In this document: positions 46,380 through 57,384 of the stretch, piece after piece
Layout: the number at the start of each line of letters is the position of its first letter
Position numbering within the stretch: the first letter of the stretch is position 1
Assembly: GCA_023105745.1 (NCBI GenBank)
Contig: JALGQZ010000001.1
Span: 47,305,662-47,369,661 of the forward strand
Reading direction: 5' to 3'
DNA: 64,000 bases
DNA from: Austropuccinia psidii
Lineage: Eukaryota > Basidiomycota > Pucciniomycetes > Pucciniales > Sphaerophragmiaceae
The notes under the pieces: model-generated
Database searches by the model: none
Told to the model about the DNA's origin: nothing
The model's input: the letters and a program-made list of their open reading frames with translations, nothing else
Position numbers and translations under genes: made by a program

Positions 46380-47740
46380 ATATTATTTGTAAAAACCATG
46401 GGAAAGAACCCCCCCAATGGGTGTTTATGGCATTTCTAGACTGAAAACATTTATGGCCAATTTGCCCCTGGTGGGTTGAAATGGCTTTTGGGACACATCC
46501 TGAATTATTGGCCTCCTTGGCCAATTCTCCACTGCACCAAACCCCCTGATTGTGGGCCTGGGGGGGTCTTAGGCCCCTTTGGCCATCTCCAGGGCCTCTG
46601 GACCACCCCCTTTGATTAGGGAGTTTTTGGCCTAAATGGCCTTTTTGGCCCCTTTTGTCCCAAATACAATGAGACCAAAACGGGTCAGACCTTCGGAACC
46701 AAATACAAGGTGGGTCCCAAAACCACAAGTGGGCCCACCTGGACCCAATTTTGGTAAAAATCACAAAAGACCAAAGTGGTCCAAAAACCTCAATTTGCCA
46801 TATTTGGTATTGGTCTTAGAACCACCCAGAAATGGCCTCTGGAAATCACCAGAGGAAATCAGACACCTTTTACCAGGTTGTTCCACTCAAGAGAAGGGAA
46901 GGAATTTTTCAATTAGGGGACCCAAAGGCTGCAGGAACCTTGGATGGGGTATATTTGGTATTATATACCATTATGCAACATTTTACCTCAGAAATTCAAT
47001 GGTGACCTTTTCAAGACCCAATTATTCTGTATCAAGTCACATTCAAGTCCATTGATCCATTTCAAGAGAAGCTGTCAAAAAATGCAAACCTGCAATTCAT
47101 GGTAGCAACCAGAAGACCATTTGAGGACACCAATCACCTCACCCTTGAGGTGTTGGTCATTTCAGTTAAACAGTATTCCCCAAAGGAAATACTGGCCCAG
47201 GATTCTTCAAGGAAAATTTCAAGAGGTTTTTATTATCAAAATAAGTTTTCAAGGCATCAAGAACCCCAGCACTCCTTGGAAAACCAAATTGTTCCATACA
47301 GGCTGTATTGAGGAAACCTGTGTGGCATTGAATCTTTTGGGTCAATTAATCTTTCACTGTGGGAATTGAAGGAAAACAGCTCAATTATTGAGATGGCCAC
47401 AACTTTATCACCCAAAAAAAGTCAAAAAAGTTGGATGATTAACCCTCCAGGATCAGTCCTCCCGCTTTTCACATATAGTGGCCATCCTTTGAGCCCTGGG
47501 GACTTTTTACCCAGCTAATTGATATATTGGATTTATTTTTATTTTTATTTTATCTTCATTCTTGAAAGTAAATACTGATATTTATATATCAGTCATTTTC
47601 TTCTTTTCTTCACCTGTCAGTAGATATTGGTGGTTGTATGATTTACTAATTCAATTTTTCTTTCTGGAAGGTTGGAACAGTGAATTCTTGAAACAATCTG
47701 AAATATCTCTAATTAAACCATCTTTTGCCAAAGGTTCAAT
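46380..47740 (+). repeat. Degenerate LTR related to the solo LTR and element E LTR
   Basis: GC-richer than its surroundings, with repeated TGGCC blocks. About 47455-47545 is the reverse complement of the solo LTR around 11490-11590 (CCTGGGGACTTTTTACCCAG, then TTGATATATTGGATTTATTT). About 47590-47690 matches 11330-11400 (GATATTGGTGGT, GGTTGGAACAGTGAAT). Clean TGTCA/TGACA termini are missing, so it is a truncated, old copy in plus orientation by that comparison. Short frames in it are not genes. Confidence 0.6.
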
Positions 47741-47778
47741 TGGGTAAAATACAAATTATTTTTAGAACATTCACCCTT

Positions 47779-48249
47779 TCACAATGCTGCCTGCCAGACC
47801 TCAACAAAGGGAACTCTTGCTGAAAATGCTATTAAACTGGTTTAAATACCAATTAATACTGGCAAATTGTAGATCACATTCCACCATGTGACAGTACCCC
47901 TGGTTTTAAAGCACTGCGTCCTGAAGTGCATGTAACTGATGGTATTACCCATGTTACCCTAATGGAGCTACATTAGTCACAACAGGAGCCTACAAGGAAC
48001 CCCCAAGGGGAAGAACCCTTGTACACCAATGGAGCAGAAAACCCAGAAATTTCTGGTTGTTTTATTGAGACTCCTCCTTGTCTCCAACCAGAATCAAACC
48101 CATGACGTTGGTAGCTGGTTTATTGTCACAATTCTGTCTGCGAGACCTCCACAAAGGGAACTCTTGTGGAAAAGGCTAAACCAGTTGAAATACCAATTAA
48201 TACTGGCAAGTTGTAGATCACATTCCACCATGTGACACACCCGTGGTTA
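47779..48249. repeat. Direct repeat pair of about 120 bp
   Basis: 47779-47907 and 48127-48249 share AAAGGGAACTCTTG, TACCAATTAATACTGGCAA, and TTGTAGATCACATTCCACCATGTGACA with few changes. The 220 bp between holds the tRNA-like stretch at 48080-48146. The arrangement could be a composite short element or a partial tandem duplication. Confidence 0.65.
48080..48146 (-). other. Possible tRNA-derived (SINE-like) segment
   Basis: On the minus strand the ends GTCTC and GAGAC can pair. A B-box-like GGGTTTGATTCTGG sits at the expected place, preceded by CTACCAACGTCAT, which resembles an anticodon-arm and variable-loop region. The T-stem pairs poorly and the D-arm is weak, so it is not a functional tRNA. 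A relic of a tRNA-derived SINE head is possible. Confidence 0.25.
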
Positions 48250-48940
48250 CCAGGGGGAAATAAGTATAAAGGGCTGGCCTTTCACTTAACCTCCAATTCA
48301 CATAAGAATAACATTTGGTGCAAGTCTAGTGAACATCAAGTGCTAGAATATTAAAAAGAAATAAATTCAGCTACATGTAGTGCTACCTTTACAGGAATAT
48401 TACTATTAATACTCATTGTAAGAACATGAATTCTATGCTAAAAAAGAGTCAGAAATTAATGCAATAAGAAATTAATTGTTAATATTTAAAGATCTTTGAA
48501 AAGGACTGGAAGTTTTGATTTTTAATACCAGTTTTTCTTTATGGCATAATATCTAGTCTAAGTAGTGAAATAATTTTAAAAAAACTAAGATAAAAAATGG
48601 CAGATTTGAACTGATATTAAGAAGAAACTCTAGAGATGATCTATTGACAAGAGATATTATATTTTGATATAATAAGAATAAATTTTTCTCCTATATGACA
48701 TTTAGTATGTTTCAAGGCTGTGCTGTTGGTTATGTTGTGAATTTAAATATAACAAATTACTCATTACATTATGTGGGTGTGACTAGTTACCACATGTTAT
48801 TTTTTATCTTTGGTTCCTACTAAAACTGACCAACCATATTTGAACTACTAACTGCTCCAACACATACTCCTTCATGTTTCATCTCAGATCTTTTCAATAT
48901 TTTCTTATTGTTTTATTGGTTTTAAATTTTAATCAAATAT
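48250..48940. other. AT-rich spacer, nothing recognised
   Basis: No open frame of note, no LTR termini, no match to the other repeats that I can see by eye. Confidence 0.4.
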
Positions 48941-49652
48941 TTTTATTGGTTTTTATTGATTTTTATTGATTTTTTATTGATTTTTTATTGATTTTTATTG
49001 ATTTTTATTGATTTTTATTGATTTTTATTGATTTTTATTGATTTTTATTGATTTTTATTGATTTTTATTGATTTTTATTGATTTTTATTGATTTTTATTG
49101 ATTTTTATTGATTTTTATTGATTTTTATTGATTTTTATTGATTTTTATTGATTTTTATTGATTTTTATTGATTTTTATTGATTTTTATTGATTTTTATTG
49201 ATTTTTATTGATTTTTATTGATTTTTATTGATTTTTATTGATTTTTATTGATTTTTATTGATTTTTATTGATTTTTATTGATTTTTATTGATTTTTATTG
49301 ATTTTTATTGATTTTTATTGATTTTTATTGATTTTTATTGATTTTTATTGATTTTTATTGATTTTTATTGATTTTTATTGATTTTTATTGATTTTTATTG
49401 ATTTTTATTGATTTTTATTGATTTTTATTGATTTTTATTGATTTTTATTGATTTTTATTGATTTTTATTGATTTTTATTGATTTTTATTGATTTTTATTG
49501 ATTTTTATTGATTTTTATTGATTTTTATTGATTTTTATTGATTTTTATTGATTTTTATTGATTTTTATTGATTTTTATTGATTTTTATTGATTTTTATTG
49601 ATTTTTATTGATTTTTATTGATTTTTATTGATTTTTATTGATTTTTTTATTG
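48941..49652. repeat. Decamer satellite (ATTTTTATTG)n
   Basis: From 48991 to 49640 there are 65 consecutive perfect copies of ATTTTTATTG (650 bp). Length variants (ATTTTTTATTG, TTTTATTGAT) flank it on both sides, from about 48941 and to 49652. The top strand has no cytosine in the array. It starts and ends next to an inverted copy of repeat S. Confidence 0.97.
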
Positions 49653-50598
49653 GAAAAAACAGTGATGTTATGGCTCTTTCTATGCCTCCATAGAAGCTCT
49701 CATGATTCATAATGGATATAGAGGACGTGCTCCAGTAAAGAATTGAAAACCATTCTTAAAAATAAGGTTCTTAACTTAAGCTCAGTTGTTTTGAATTCCA
49801 ACTTAAAGTTAACAGTGTTATTCTTAACTACAAGTAAGTTCAATCCTCTTTTAGAGTAATTTTTTTAAGATTAAATATAAGATAAATTTATTGATGTCAA
49901 AGTTAATCACGTGAAAAACTCAAAAATAAATTTTCAACAAGAAATCTCTTAAAATGAATATTTAATTAATTTTTACAGAAATCTTACTTTTCTTTGAGAC
50001 TAAATAAAAAAGTTGACTTCAAGGCTAATTATCAATTAAACCTGATTAAAAAAGATGCTTAAAACGTAATTTTTACACAGATAACATCAAATTGTAAGCT
50101 GTCTGATACTGTCAATCAAATTCATTAAGAATTGAATTTTTAAAAAATTTGCAAAGATATTGCTATTTTTCCATGTAAAATAGGAATACACACCAAACCT
50201 TAACTTTTGATAAGGTTATAACACCTCTAATTTTAAAGGTTTAGGCTTATTTAAGCTTTTACAATTCTTAAAACCTTTATTAAAAGCTTGAATATTGGGA
50301 TTTACCCTTTGGAAGCTCAAAATTCCTGTCCAAATTTGGATCAAACCAGTTTAAATTATAAGGCTGCAATATAGTCTAATCTGAAATATTAAATAAGGTT
50401 TAAGATCCTCCAATACAGGTTGACAACCTCAATAGAGTCCTTTTAGACCCAAAAGGTTGGGTACCCCAGCTCTATTTGGTCTTTTTCCTTTGTCTCACCT
50501 TTCTGAGTGGGGGTTTTCCTTTTATTTATTTAAAGCCATACTATCGAGTTAAACCACTTCAAATTGAGCTTACACAGGATTTACACTTTGTATGGAAA
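49653..50598 (-). repeat. Repeat S, copy 3 (inverted)
   Basis: Reverse complement of about 26985-27950 with moderate divergence: GGGTACCCCAGCTCTATTTG, TTTTCCTTTGTCTCACCTTT, TTTATTTAAAGCCATACTAT. It keeps the relative orientation S then LTR seen beside B1 and B2, because D starts 0.94 kb downstream. Confidence 0.65.
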
Positions 50599-51540
50599 AT
50601 CCTTAGCCAATTCAGTAAATATACACAACACCTCAATTTTAACTAAAACTTTGGTAAGCTTGCATAAATCTTATGCAAATTCAAATTTAAGCTTATTTAA
50701 GCTCAAGTTTAACAAATTTAGAAAATTAAGAAAATTTCTGAGTGTAATGAGATATTATTGAATCTTCAAATAAAATGAGAAATCTCCATTCTTTGGTTAA
50801 AACACTGTATGGGTCTACCATAGGTTATTTTTTCTGTAGAATCCAAAAATGACATAACAATTATAGCTTTGTATATCCAAAATAAAATTGTGTTTATTTT
50901 TTGTTATTTTTTTTCTTAAACTTAATTTCTAAGTCTTTTGAAGAATAAATCAACTTTATAAAAAGCTATTTGTGGTCTTATGGGTATATCATACATATCT
51001 GACAGGCTCACATAAGCCCTATTGGATCCAATGTCTATGATTATTTCAAGGTAATAATGTTTTCATTAATTTTTATTATTAATTGTCAATTGACTAATTA
51101 TATCTTTGTTCTTAAATTATCAGAAAATAAAACCTTTGGGTGAATGGATGGATTCCAAAGGAAAATTCAATTTTACGCATGAATTCTGTCATTTTAGGCA
51201 AGTTTATTTATATTTATCTATATGTTTCTTCTTAATATTCAAAATCCAACAGGATTTGTCTTTTTTTCTTTTTTACCTCAGTTTTAAGTTAGTGATTATT
51301 TGTCATAGTAACTCAAACCTCAACAAAGATTGATTGAGATGCTGTGGACTCTTTAATGCTTTGGATAACAAAGCTCAGGTATCAATAAATCCCAGCTTGG
51401 GTGCTGGTTTAGTGGCTGAAGAGCAAGAAATCATTTCAAAAAAGTTTAAAAAAGACCTAGTGGCCATACAGGTTTTTGTTTTAATATTTGAAAACTTTAG
51501 ACCCAAATTTTTGGTGGCTTTGGTCATAACCATGGGTAAT
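50599..51540. repeat. Spacer with probable LTR fragment ending at 51016
   Basis: Around 50960-51016 the plus strand reads GGGTATATCATACATATCTG then ACAGGCTCACA, the reverse complement of a TGTGAGCC LTR start like that of C. A minus-oriented LTR fragment is likely. 51334-51594 is an 86-codon open frame without an ATG-supported family match, running into the D LTR. 51500-51530 has TTTTTGGTGGC, like the B2 polypurine tract. No gene called. Confidence 0.4.
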
Positions 51541-53529
51541 TGTGAACCTTTGAGATATGCCCACATACCCAAAAAGGTCACAAGAAATCTTTAAAATAAT
51601 TATACCTTGAAGAATAACTACCTTAAAGCTACAAAACAGCCATAAATAGGCATAAAACTTGGTTTAACTTAAATGCCAATTAATAAACATGTGAAATAAA
51701 TTACACAATTGGATTCCTCATGGTAAAATACACATACACCATTTTTATGGCATATCTGTAAAGTCAATATTTAATGAGTTATAAATAATAACAGCTTATA
51801 GAAAACATGAATCCTTAATTATTTCAAATACCAAGGAAACAACATGTGAAATAAATTGTACCATTGGATTCCCCATAAACGTTTACACATAAAACAATTG
51901 AGAAGCTAATCCCCAAAGTCAATACTTAAGGAGTAAAGCTGAATATATGCACTTTTTTGATCAATGCATATATTCAAGGATTTTAGCTAATATCTTTTGA
52001 AATATACATGATAGAGTGATAGGCCAAAAATAAAGTCACCACGTAATTACTGTAGGAACACAGAAATGAACTTTATTTCACAAGCTATAAAGAAGGTTAA
52101 AACCTGTAATGGATTATTGATTAAAATCAGTGGAGCTGTTGACCACTTTGTTGTGAAAGTGTTCCAAACTTAAAAAAGAGTAGATAGTCAGATTCTACTA
52201 GTTCATTCGTGAATAATGACATATTTTCTATTACAATATTCAAGGTATAACCCCTTGAAATCATGGTTTGAAGTTTAAAATATTAGATTTTGACAGAAAA
52301 GATGTGTTACAAGAAAAATCATCAAAAATAGAGTTTTGATGATGTAGTAAAATGCTTGTGGCAGTGTGATAGGGCCATGCCAAGCTATCAGAAAACACTC
52401 TCAGAATAGCTGTAGAAGGTATAACTCGAAAGTTATTAATGATCAAAGTTTAAGCTTAAATTTGATCATTTAAGATCACTCACTGTAATGTTATTTTAAG
52501 TTTAACAGTCATATAAGTGATAAAAATGGTGTATACTATTAGAATATGATTAAAAGTAATAAAATACACAAATCTTTGGCTTCTGCCAAGCCTATGATGT
52601 CATTAAACTTAGAGTTATAGTGACAACTCTAAATAATGTCATAATTATGAGGTAAGATGGTTTGATCATGATGTAATCATCACCAAACCTTAAAATATTG
52701 ATCAATTCTAGTAGAACGCATCAGTGCACAGATACTAGAAACCTGCTGGACTCTAGGAGGGAGGTATTTACTATAAATAGAGCTCATTTCACTCTATTTT
52801 CCCCTCAGACACTTACAAAACACCAAAAATAATAAATCAAATGAAAATTTCTTTATTCTTTATGTATAAAAATCTTATATTATTAAAGAACAAATATAAT
52901 CGTATTATAGTCATCATCTTTGACGTGATTATTATATTTATTTAACTGTTTTGTTGAAAATTCTCTCAAAAAACCTCAATTCCACATAAAATTAAGAATA
53001 TTTGTAATTTCTCTTAAATGTATTGTAAATACAATTTAAATAGGTTGTATTTCAATTTTTTGGCGTAGAAAGTATTCAAAATTATTATATTAAGTATAAA
53101 AAGTAAGTTATTTCTTCTTATTATAATAATTTTCTCTCTATTATTACTTTAAATAATTCTAGAATTAATATAAATAATATTTATATTAGTTTATAACTTT
53201 AATATTAGTTATATTATTGTTATTAATTGTTTTTTATTAATAAAAAATAATTTTTTTATGCTTTTATTATTTGTTGGTAAAAATAATAAAGTGCTTTTAA
53301 ATATATTAATTATCTTATATTAATATATTTATTTATTATATTATTTTTCATAATATAAATTATATTACTATATTTATTCAATAATATAATTATTTTTACA
53401 CAATAATTATAATAATTCTTTATTATTAGAATTATTTTTATCTAATTTATTCTATTTACAAGGAAATTCATAGTACAATAAGTAAAATATTAGTAATTTT
53501 TACTTATTGTTTCATAGTCAAACCTTACA
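51541..53529 (+). repeat. 5' LTR of element D (1989 bp)
   Basis: Starts TGTGAACCTTTGAG, ends TCATAGTCAAACCTTACA, followed by TT and the primer-binding site. It is similar along its length to the reverse complement of the B1 and B2 LTRs. Confidence 0.9.
52772..52780 (+). promoter_or_regulatory. TATA box of the D LTR
   Basis: TATAAATAG followed by AGCTC, then about 20-30 nt later TCTATTTTCCCCTCAG. The same TATAAATAGAGCTC core is kept in all three B-family LTRs on the minus strand, so it is the likely Pol II promoter that fixes the start of the R region. Confidence 0.65.
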
Positions 53530-53531
53530 TT

Positions 53532-53549
53532 TGGGGGCCTGGCCGTGAT
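53532..53549 (+). other. Primer-binding site of element D
   Basis: TGGGGGCCTGGCCGTGAT, identical over 18 bases to that of C although the surrounding leaders differ. Confidence 0.8.
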
Positions 53550-54044
53550 ATTTACTGTAAAGACCTCTAAAAAAGATTCTAATTGGGTTTATCCAATAAT
53601 CAATTATAACTGTAATCATAAGATTATATAATGATTTTATATTGATTGGTGTTAAATACTATTGAGGCATTTGGAAAGCAATTGTACTGTCTTACACATG
53701 GTTTTTCACATCCTTAGACTTGCAAGAACTTTCTTTGAGTGACTCTAGTAATTAGAAAAGATATTTTATAAATTAAAAATAATTTTATATTGTAAATTAA
53801 TTTCATAAAAGAATCAAATTCATTTTTATTTTATTCTTTATAAATAAAAACATAAAAAATAATACAAAAATAATAAAAAAATAATAAAAAACAATAAAAA
53901 AAGTTATTTTTATTTAATTTTGATTTCTTTATTCATTTCATTTTTCCAAAGATATAAAAGCAATTTTTTGCATGGAAAATTGCCATATCTTACCAAAAAT
54001 AACACTTCTTATATAAAAAACTTATATTAATTTGTCTTTTTTAG

Positions 54045-54941
54045 TGTTTGAAGATAATCCAACAGAAAACAACCAAGCCACTGTTGAAAGATTGGTGGGA
54101 GAAACTTGCCCAAGCTCTCCAACACCAATTATAACTAAGAAAAAGAAAGCTAAAAAATTAGACTTTCAAGGACCCACTTTTCAAGACTCTGAAGGTGAGT
54201 ACCTCATTTATAAGATTGCCATAAAAAGAATTATTGTCCTTAAATCCTCTTATTTCTTATTTCTTAAATCATGACTACCAAAAGAGGCTCCCAATACTCC
54301 ATCCAATCAGATGGAGCTGGACTCAGAGGTATAATTGATTCCTCAAAAGGGAAAAGGAAGGGCAATATCCCCAGTGGAACATAATCCACACAAGGAAGTG
54401 CCTCATCTCAAAGGCAAGTCCCAGAAATGCACATGATATCTGAACGAGAGTTGGAACTAAGTATGAGTGACTCAAACAGGTACAAATCACATTCAGAGGG
54501 CTCAGATAGACATTTACATGAGCCAGTACAAACAGTAATACACAGTCTACAAAGACAAGGACTGGGAAATGTTGCCTCAAATACACCAAGGAGTGATGAA
54601 CTCCTGGCACATCCTGAAAAAGTTCCTCAAAGAGGAGGAAATAGTGAGATACTCCAATGGATGGAATCCACTATCATCCAAACCTCAAATCAAAAAGATC
54701 AAGGAGTATCATGCCAAAAAGAAGGAGGCAACCAAGGAAGAAGCCCCAAGCCAGCCCACTTCCCCAAGAAGGGAAGAAGAACAAGAAAAAGAAATGGAGA
54801 AAACCATATTCCCCAAGCTACAGGATTCCAAAAATCGAAAAGGATGCCATGGACAATGTATTCAACATGGCCAGAACCTTGATGGAATTCAGAGACAAGG
54901 AAGAACAAATAATGAGACAACCTCATTTCCCAAAGAAATAA
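54045..54941 (+). pseudogene. Element D overprinted accessory ORF, spliced, degraded
   Basis: Predicted exons are 54045-54194 (150 nt), 54285-54413 and 54480 onward. The mini-exon starts TG after TTTTTTAG. The leader donor TTTGA|GTGACT (after 53738) gives ATG. The first downstream intron (54195-54284, GTGAGT...AAAAG) contains the gag ATG 54271. The second (54414-54479) is GC-AG (GCAAGT...AACAG). Phases agree. The frame has TAA codons in exon 2 and after MSQYKQ. A 1-nt-type shift after the GWNPLSS block moves the conserved C-terminus (SYRIPK, NVFNMARTLMEF, PKK end) to 54657-54941. The basic KKKKAKK in the mini-exon is kept. Confidence 0.5.
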
Positions 54942-55727
54942 CCTTGTCCAAAGATGTTGTAAATACATTAACAGAAATTAAGAATAGTATATTACCTCTA
55001 AAAGAAATTAAAAAAAGTTTATTATCATTACAAGAAATAAACAATAAGTTATCTTCTTTAACAAATATTGTTGTACAAAATCACAAAGAAATTGACAACA
55101 GTAAGTTTATTGTTGAAAATAATAAACCAAAGATTTTAATTGACAAAACTCAAAAATTAATACAAGGACAACAAGAATTGTATAAATACATAAGCGATAT
55201 CAAAGATAAAACTTTGACAATCAATTATGATGTGAGTATTGACAATCTTACAGAAAAATTAAACAAACTAAGTATTTCTGTAGAAAAATTTGAAGAAAAG
55301 ACTTAATCACACCAGAAATTACTTTTGGACAATGTGGAAAAAAGTGATGAAGCAAGAATGCATCTGAAAGATGATATTCAAAGTGAAATAATGCTCACCA
55401 CTGAGAAAATGGATAAAATTAATGAAGCCAACTCAAATATGCCAAAATTATCAACTCCATTTTCTCACATAAGAAGCCATGTTAAACCAAAAGGGGAATT
55501 AACAAATCCATTCATAACAGACCTGAGTCACCAAGACAATAACCAAGTCTTAATGAAAGAAGCACCTCAATTGAAAGAATGGCCAACATTCACAGGAGAA
55601 GGTGAATATGAACATATGTCATTTATCAAGACAATTGACATGCTACAAGAAGATTATGCCATACCAGATGAATTAATTACTGCAAGATTACTTTCATTGT
55701 TTGAAAAATCTGCAAAAAGATGGTATT
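54271..55727 (+). pseudogene. gag: Element D gag, truncated
   Basis: From ATG 54271 (MTTKRGSQYSIQSDG) the N-terminal frame has a TAA at about 54381 and closes at 54882. The coil region (SLQEINNKLSSLTNIV) and capsid start (LKEWPTFTGEGEYEHMSF) are open in 54569-55306 and 55325-55727, separated by one TAA (55304-55306). After KRWY the sequence becomes the LTR of E. It is the closest relative of B2 gag in the window. Confidence 0.82.
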
Positions 55728-56453
55728 TGTCACAGGGGCTCTTCTAAATGAAGAGGGCCTGGCACTCAGTGAACAGACTTACTTATGGAGGGCTCAGAAT
55801 AAAATACTCAATTGATAAGAGTAATGAAATAAGAGGATAAATTCCTAGTCATAAAATAATAAGCATTAAAAGATATGAGAGAAAAAACAAAAGCAATAAT
55901 AAAGAGCCAACCACAAATAATCCTGTACCACTGTTTCAACCTGTTCAGAAAAGAGAAAAGGATTAATAAAGGATATGGCCACCAGGACTCTAATGAAGAG
56001 GTGAGGGAAGGAAAAGACTAACTTAATAATTAATAAAATAATATTTCTTCAATGAGAAATAAAATAATATTAAATAATAAATGCAATATTTTAATTAACT
56101 GGGGGAAAACCCCCAGGTGGGTGAAAGGGGGCTGGTATATGTGAAAAAGTGCCAGCCTGGTGTTAGAGTGTTGAGAAACCATGATTGTCTGATTGAGGAA
56201 CCTGTATTTGAGATGTGAAACTGTATTGGTGTATCCAATACAGTTATTTGAATCAATACAGGTATTTGCGCCTGTATTGAGGACAGGACTGTATTTGGTA
56301 AATCCTGCATTTGGGTTTTTCCTGTATTGAGCTGTATTGAGGTTTGAAACTGTATTTGGTGAATCTTCCATGAATCCCCTTGCTGATTAGGTGTTGGAAG
56401 ATTCTCCATCAGTAATGAGTGGTAATTCCCTGCCTGTCTCCATGGCTGTGACA
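55728..56453 (-). repeat. 3' LTR of element E (726 bp)
   Basis: The minus strand starts TGTCACAGCCATGG at 56453 and ends AGCCCCTGTGACA at 55728. The terminal bases match the solo LTR in B1 (TGTCACAGGGGCTCTT on the plus strand). It contains four to five short repeats of CTGTATTG around 56210-56350. The left border is set by loss of D gag homology. Confidence 0.82.
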
Positions 56454-56467
56454 TTATCCCCCTTTTG
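56454..56467 (-). other. Polypurine tract of element E
   Basis: The minus strand reads AAAAGGGGGATAA directly before the LTR start, which fixes the orientation of the LTR and ties the tail region to E. Confidence 0.65.
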
Positions 56468-56904
56468 AAAGTGGTGAGCTCTGAGCACCATAAAGGTAAT
56501 GACTCTTGATAAGATCAACTGATTTGTTCTTCCCCCCGATTCCCAATTTTCATCTCTCAAAGTTCCTCTTCATAAATCATAATTTCACCCCTTTCAGCTT
56601 CATAGCTTGTAGGTCCTTCTTCTTTGTCTTGATTCTTATTCTTCTTCACTTCATCAATTTTTCCTTCTATTTCTTTGATCTTCTTCTCATTGAAGAGTTC
56701 TTCACTCATTTTGTCTTGAGTCCTCATGGCTCATGATAAAAAGTGATTTCAGGTCCATGTCCTAAGAACCCACCGCCATTCCATCAATTTTCTGTTCATT
56801 TGGAGATCGGTCCAACTTGGCCTTTTTTCTTGCTTGGACCATTTCAGGAGTCCTTGAATTGTTCCCCGAAATTGTTGTTTTATGGATTTTTTGGTCAAAA
56901 TGGC

Positions 56905-57245
56905 CAAAATGCGCAAAAGTGCGTAAAATGCACGATAATAAAGTTTTGGATGATTTTTGATTGAAATTGGTGTTTTTGCCCTTTTTTACATGATTTGAAG
57001 CTGAAATAGCCATAAATGCGCAAATATGCCCATATCATTAAAATGGCATATTTGATGAATAATTGAATAAAAATGAGTTTTTGAAGGTTTTGAAGAGAAA
57101 TGACACCAAAATGCGCAAATATGCCAATATGGTCAGAATGGCATATTTTGCTGAAGAATTCAATAAAAAATAGATTTTGATGTTTTGAAGAAGAATGAAG
57201 CCAAAAATGCGCAAAAGTGCACAAATGCATGAAAATGGCCAATTT
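56905..57245. repeat. Imperfect tandem repeat, about 95-104 bp x 4
   Basis: ATGCGCAAA(A/T) recurs at about 56909, 57014, 57111 and 57206, each followed by AATGGC(A/C)-type and TTTTGA(A/T)G blocks. Units 2 and 3 are closest (CAAATATGCC, AATGGCATATTT). It lies between the 3' LTR and the antisense gene. Confidence 0.75.
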
Positions 57246-57384
57246 GGCCTATGAAACAGTGTTTTCTTGATTTTTCCCTCCTATTTTGTTTGATTCAACT
57301 CATTCTTGCAGTTCAAATTGCCATAATTGTCTTGCTGACTTGCAATTGTCCACAATTCTCTTGGTCTTGACTTTGAAATTTTGA

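Larger units (their letters stand above)
51541..55727 (+). mobile_element. Ty3/Gypsy element D, truncated by element E
   Basis: A plus-strand member of the B family: 5' LTR (51541-53529), primer-binding site, leader, mini-exon, overlapping gag-N/accessory frames, coil and the beginning of the capsid. It stops inside the KRWYYGIRQ block, where the LTR of E begins at 55728. The rest of D should lie to the right of E, outside the window. The predicted 5-bp duplication for E is GTATT (55723-55727). Confidence 0.9.

Noticed and set aside
48080..48146. Functional tRNA gene
   Set aside because: T-stem pairing fails and the D-arm is not recognisable. Kept only as a possible SINE relic.
48941..49652. 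CRISPR-like array or coding repeat
   Set aside because: It is a spacerless 10-bp satellite in a eukaryotic context, with no cas genes and no diverse spacers.
51334..51594. 86-codon plus-strand frame ahead of the D LTR
   Set aside because: It runs into the LTR terminus, has no recognisable domain, and the flanking possible introns cannot be joined into a longer frame.
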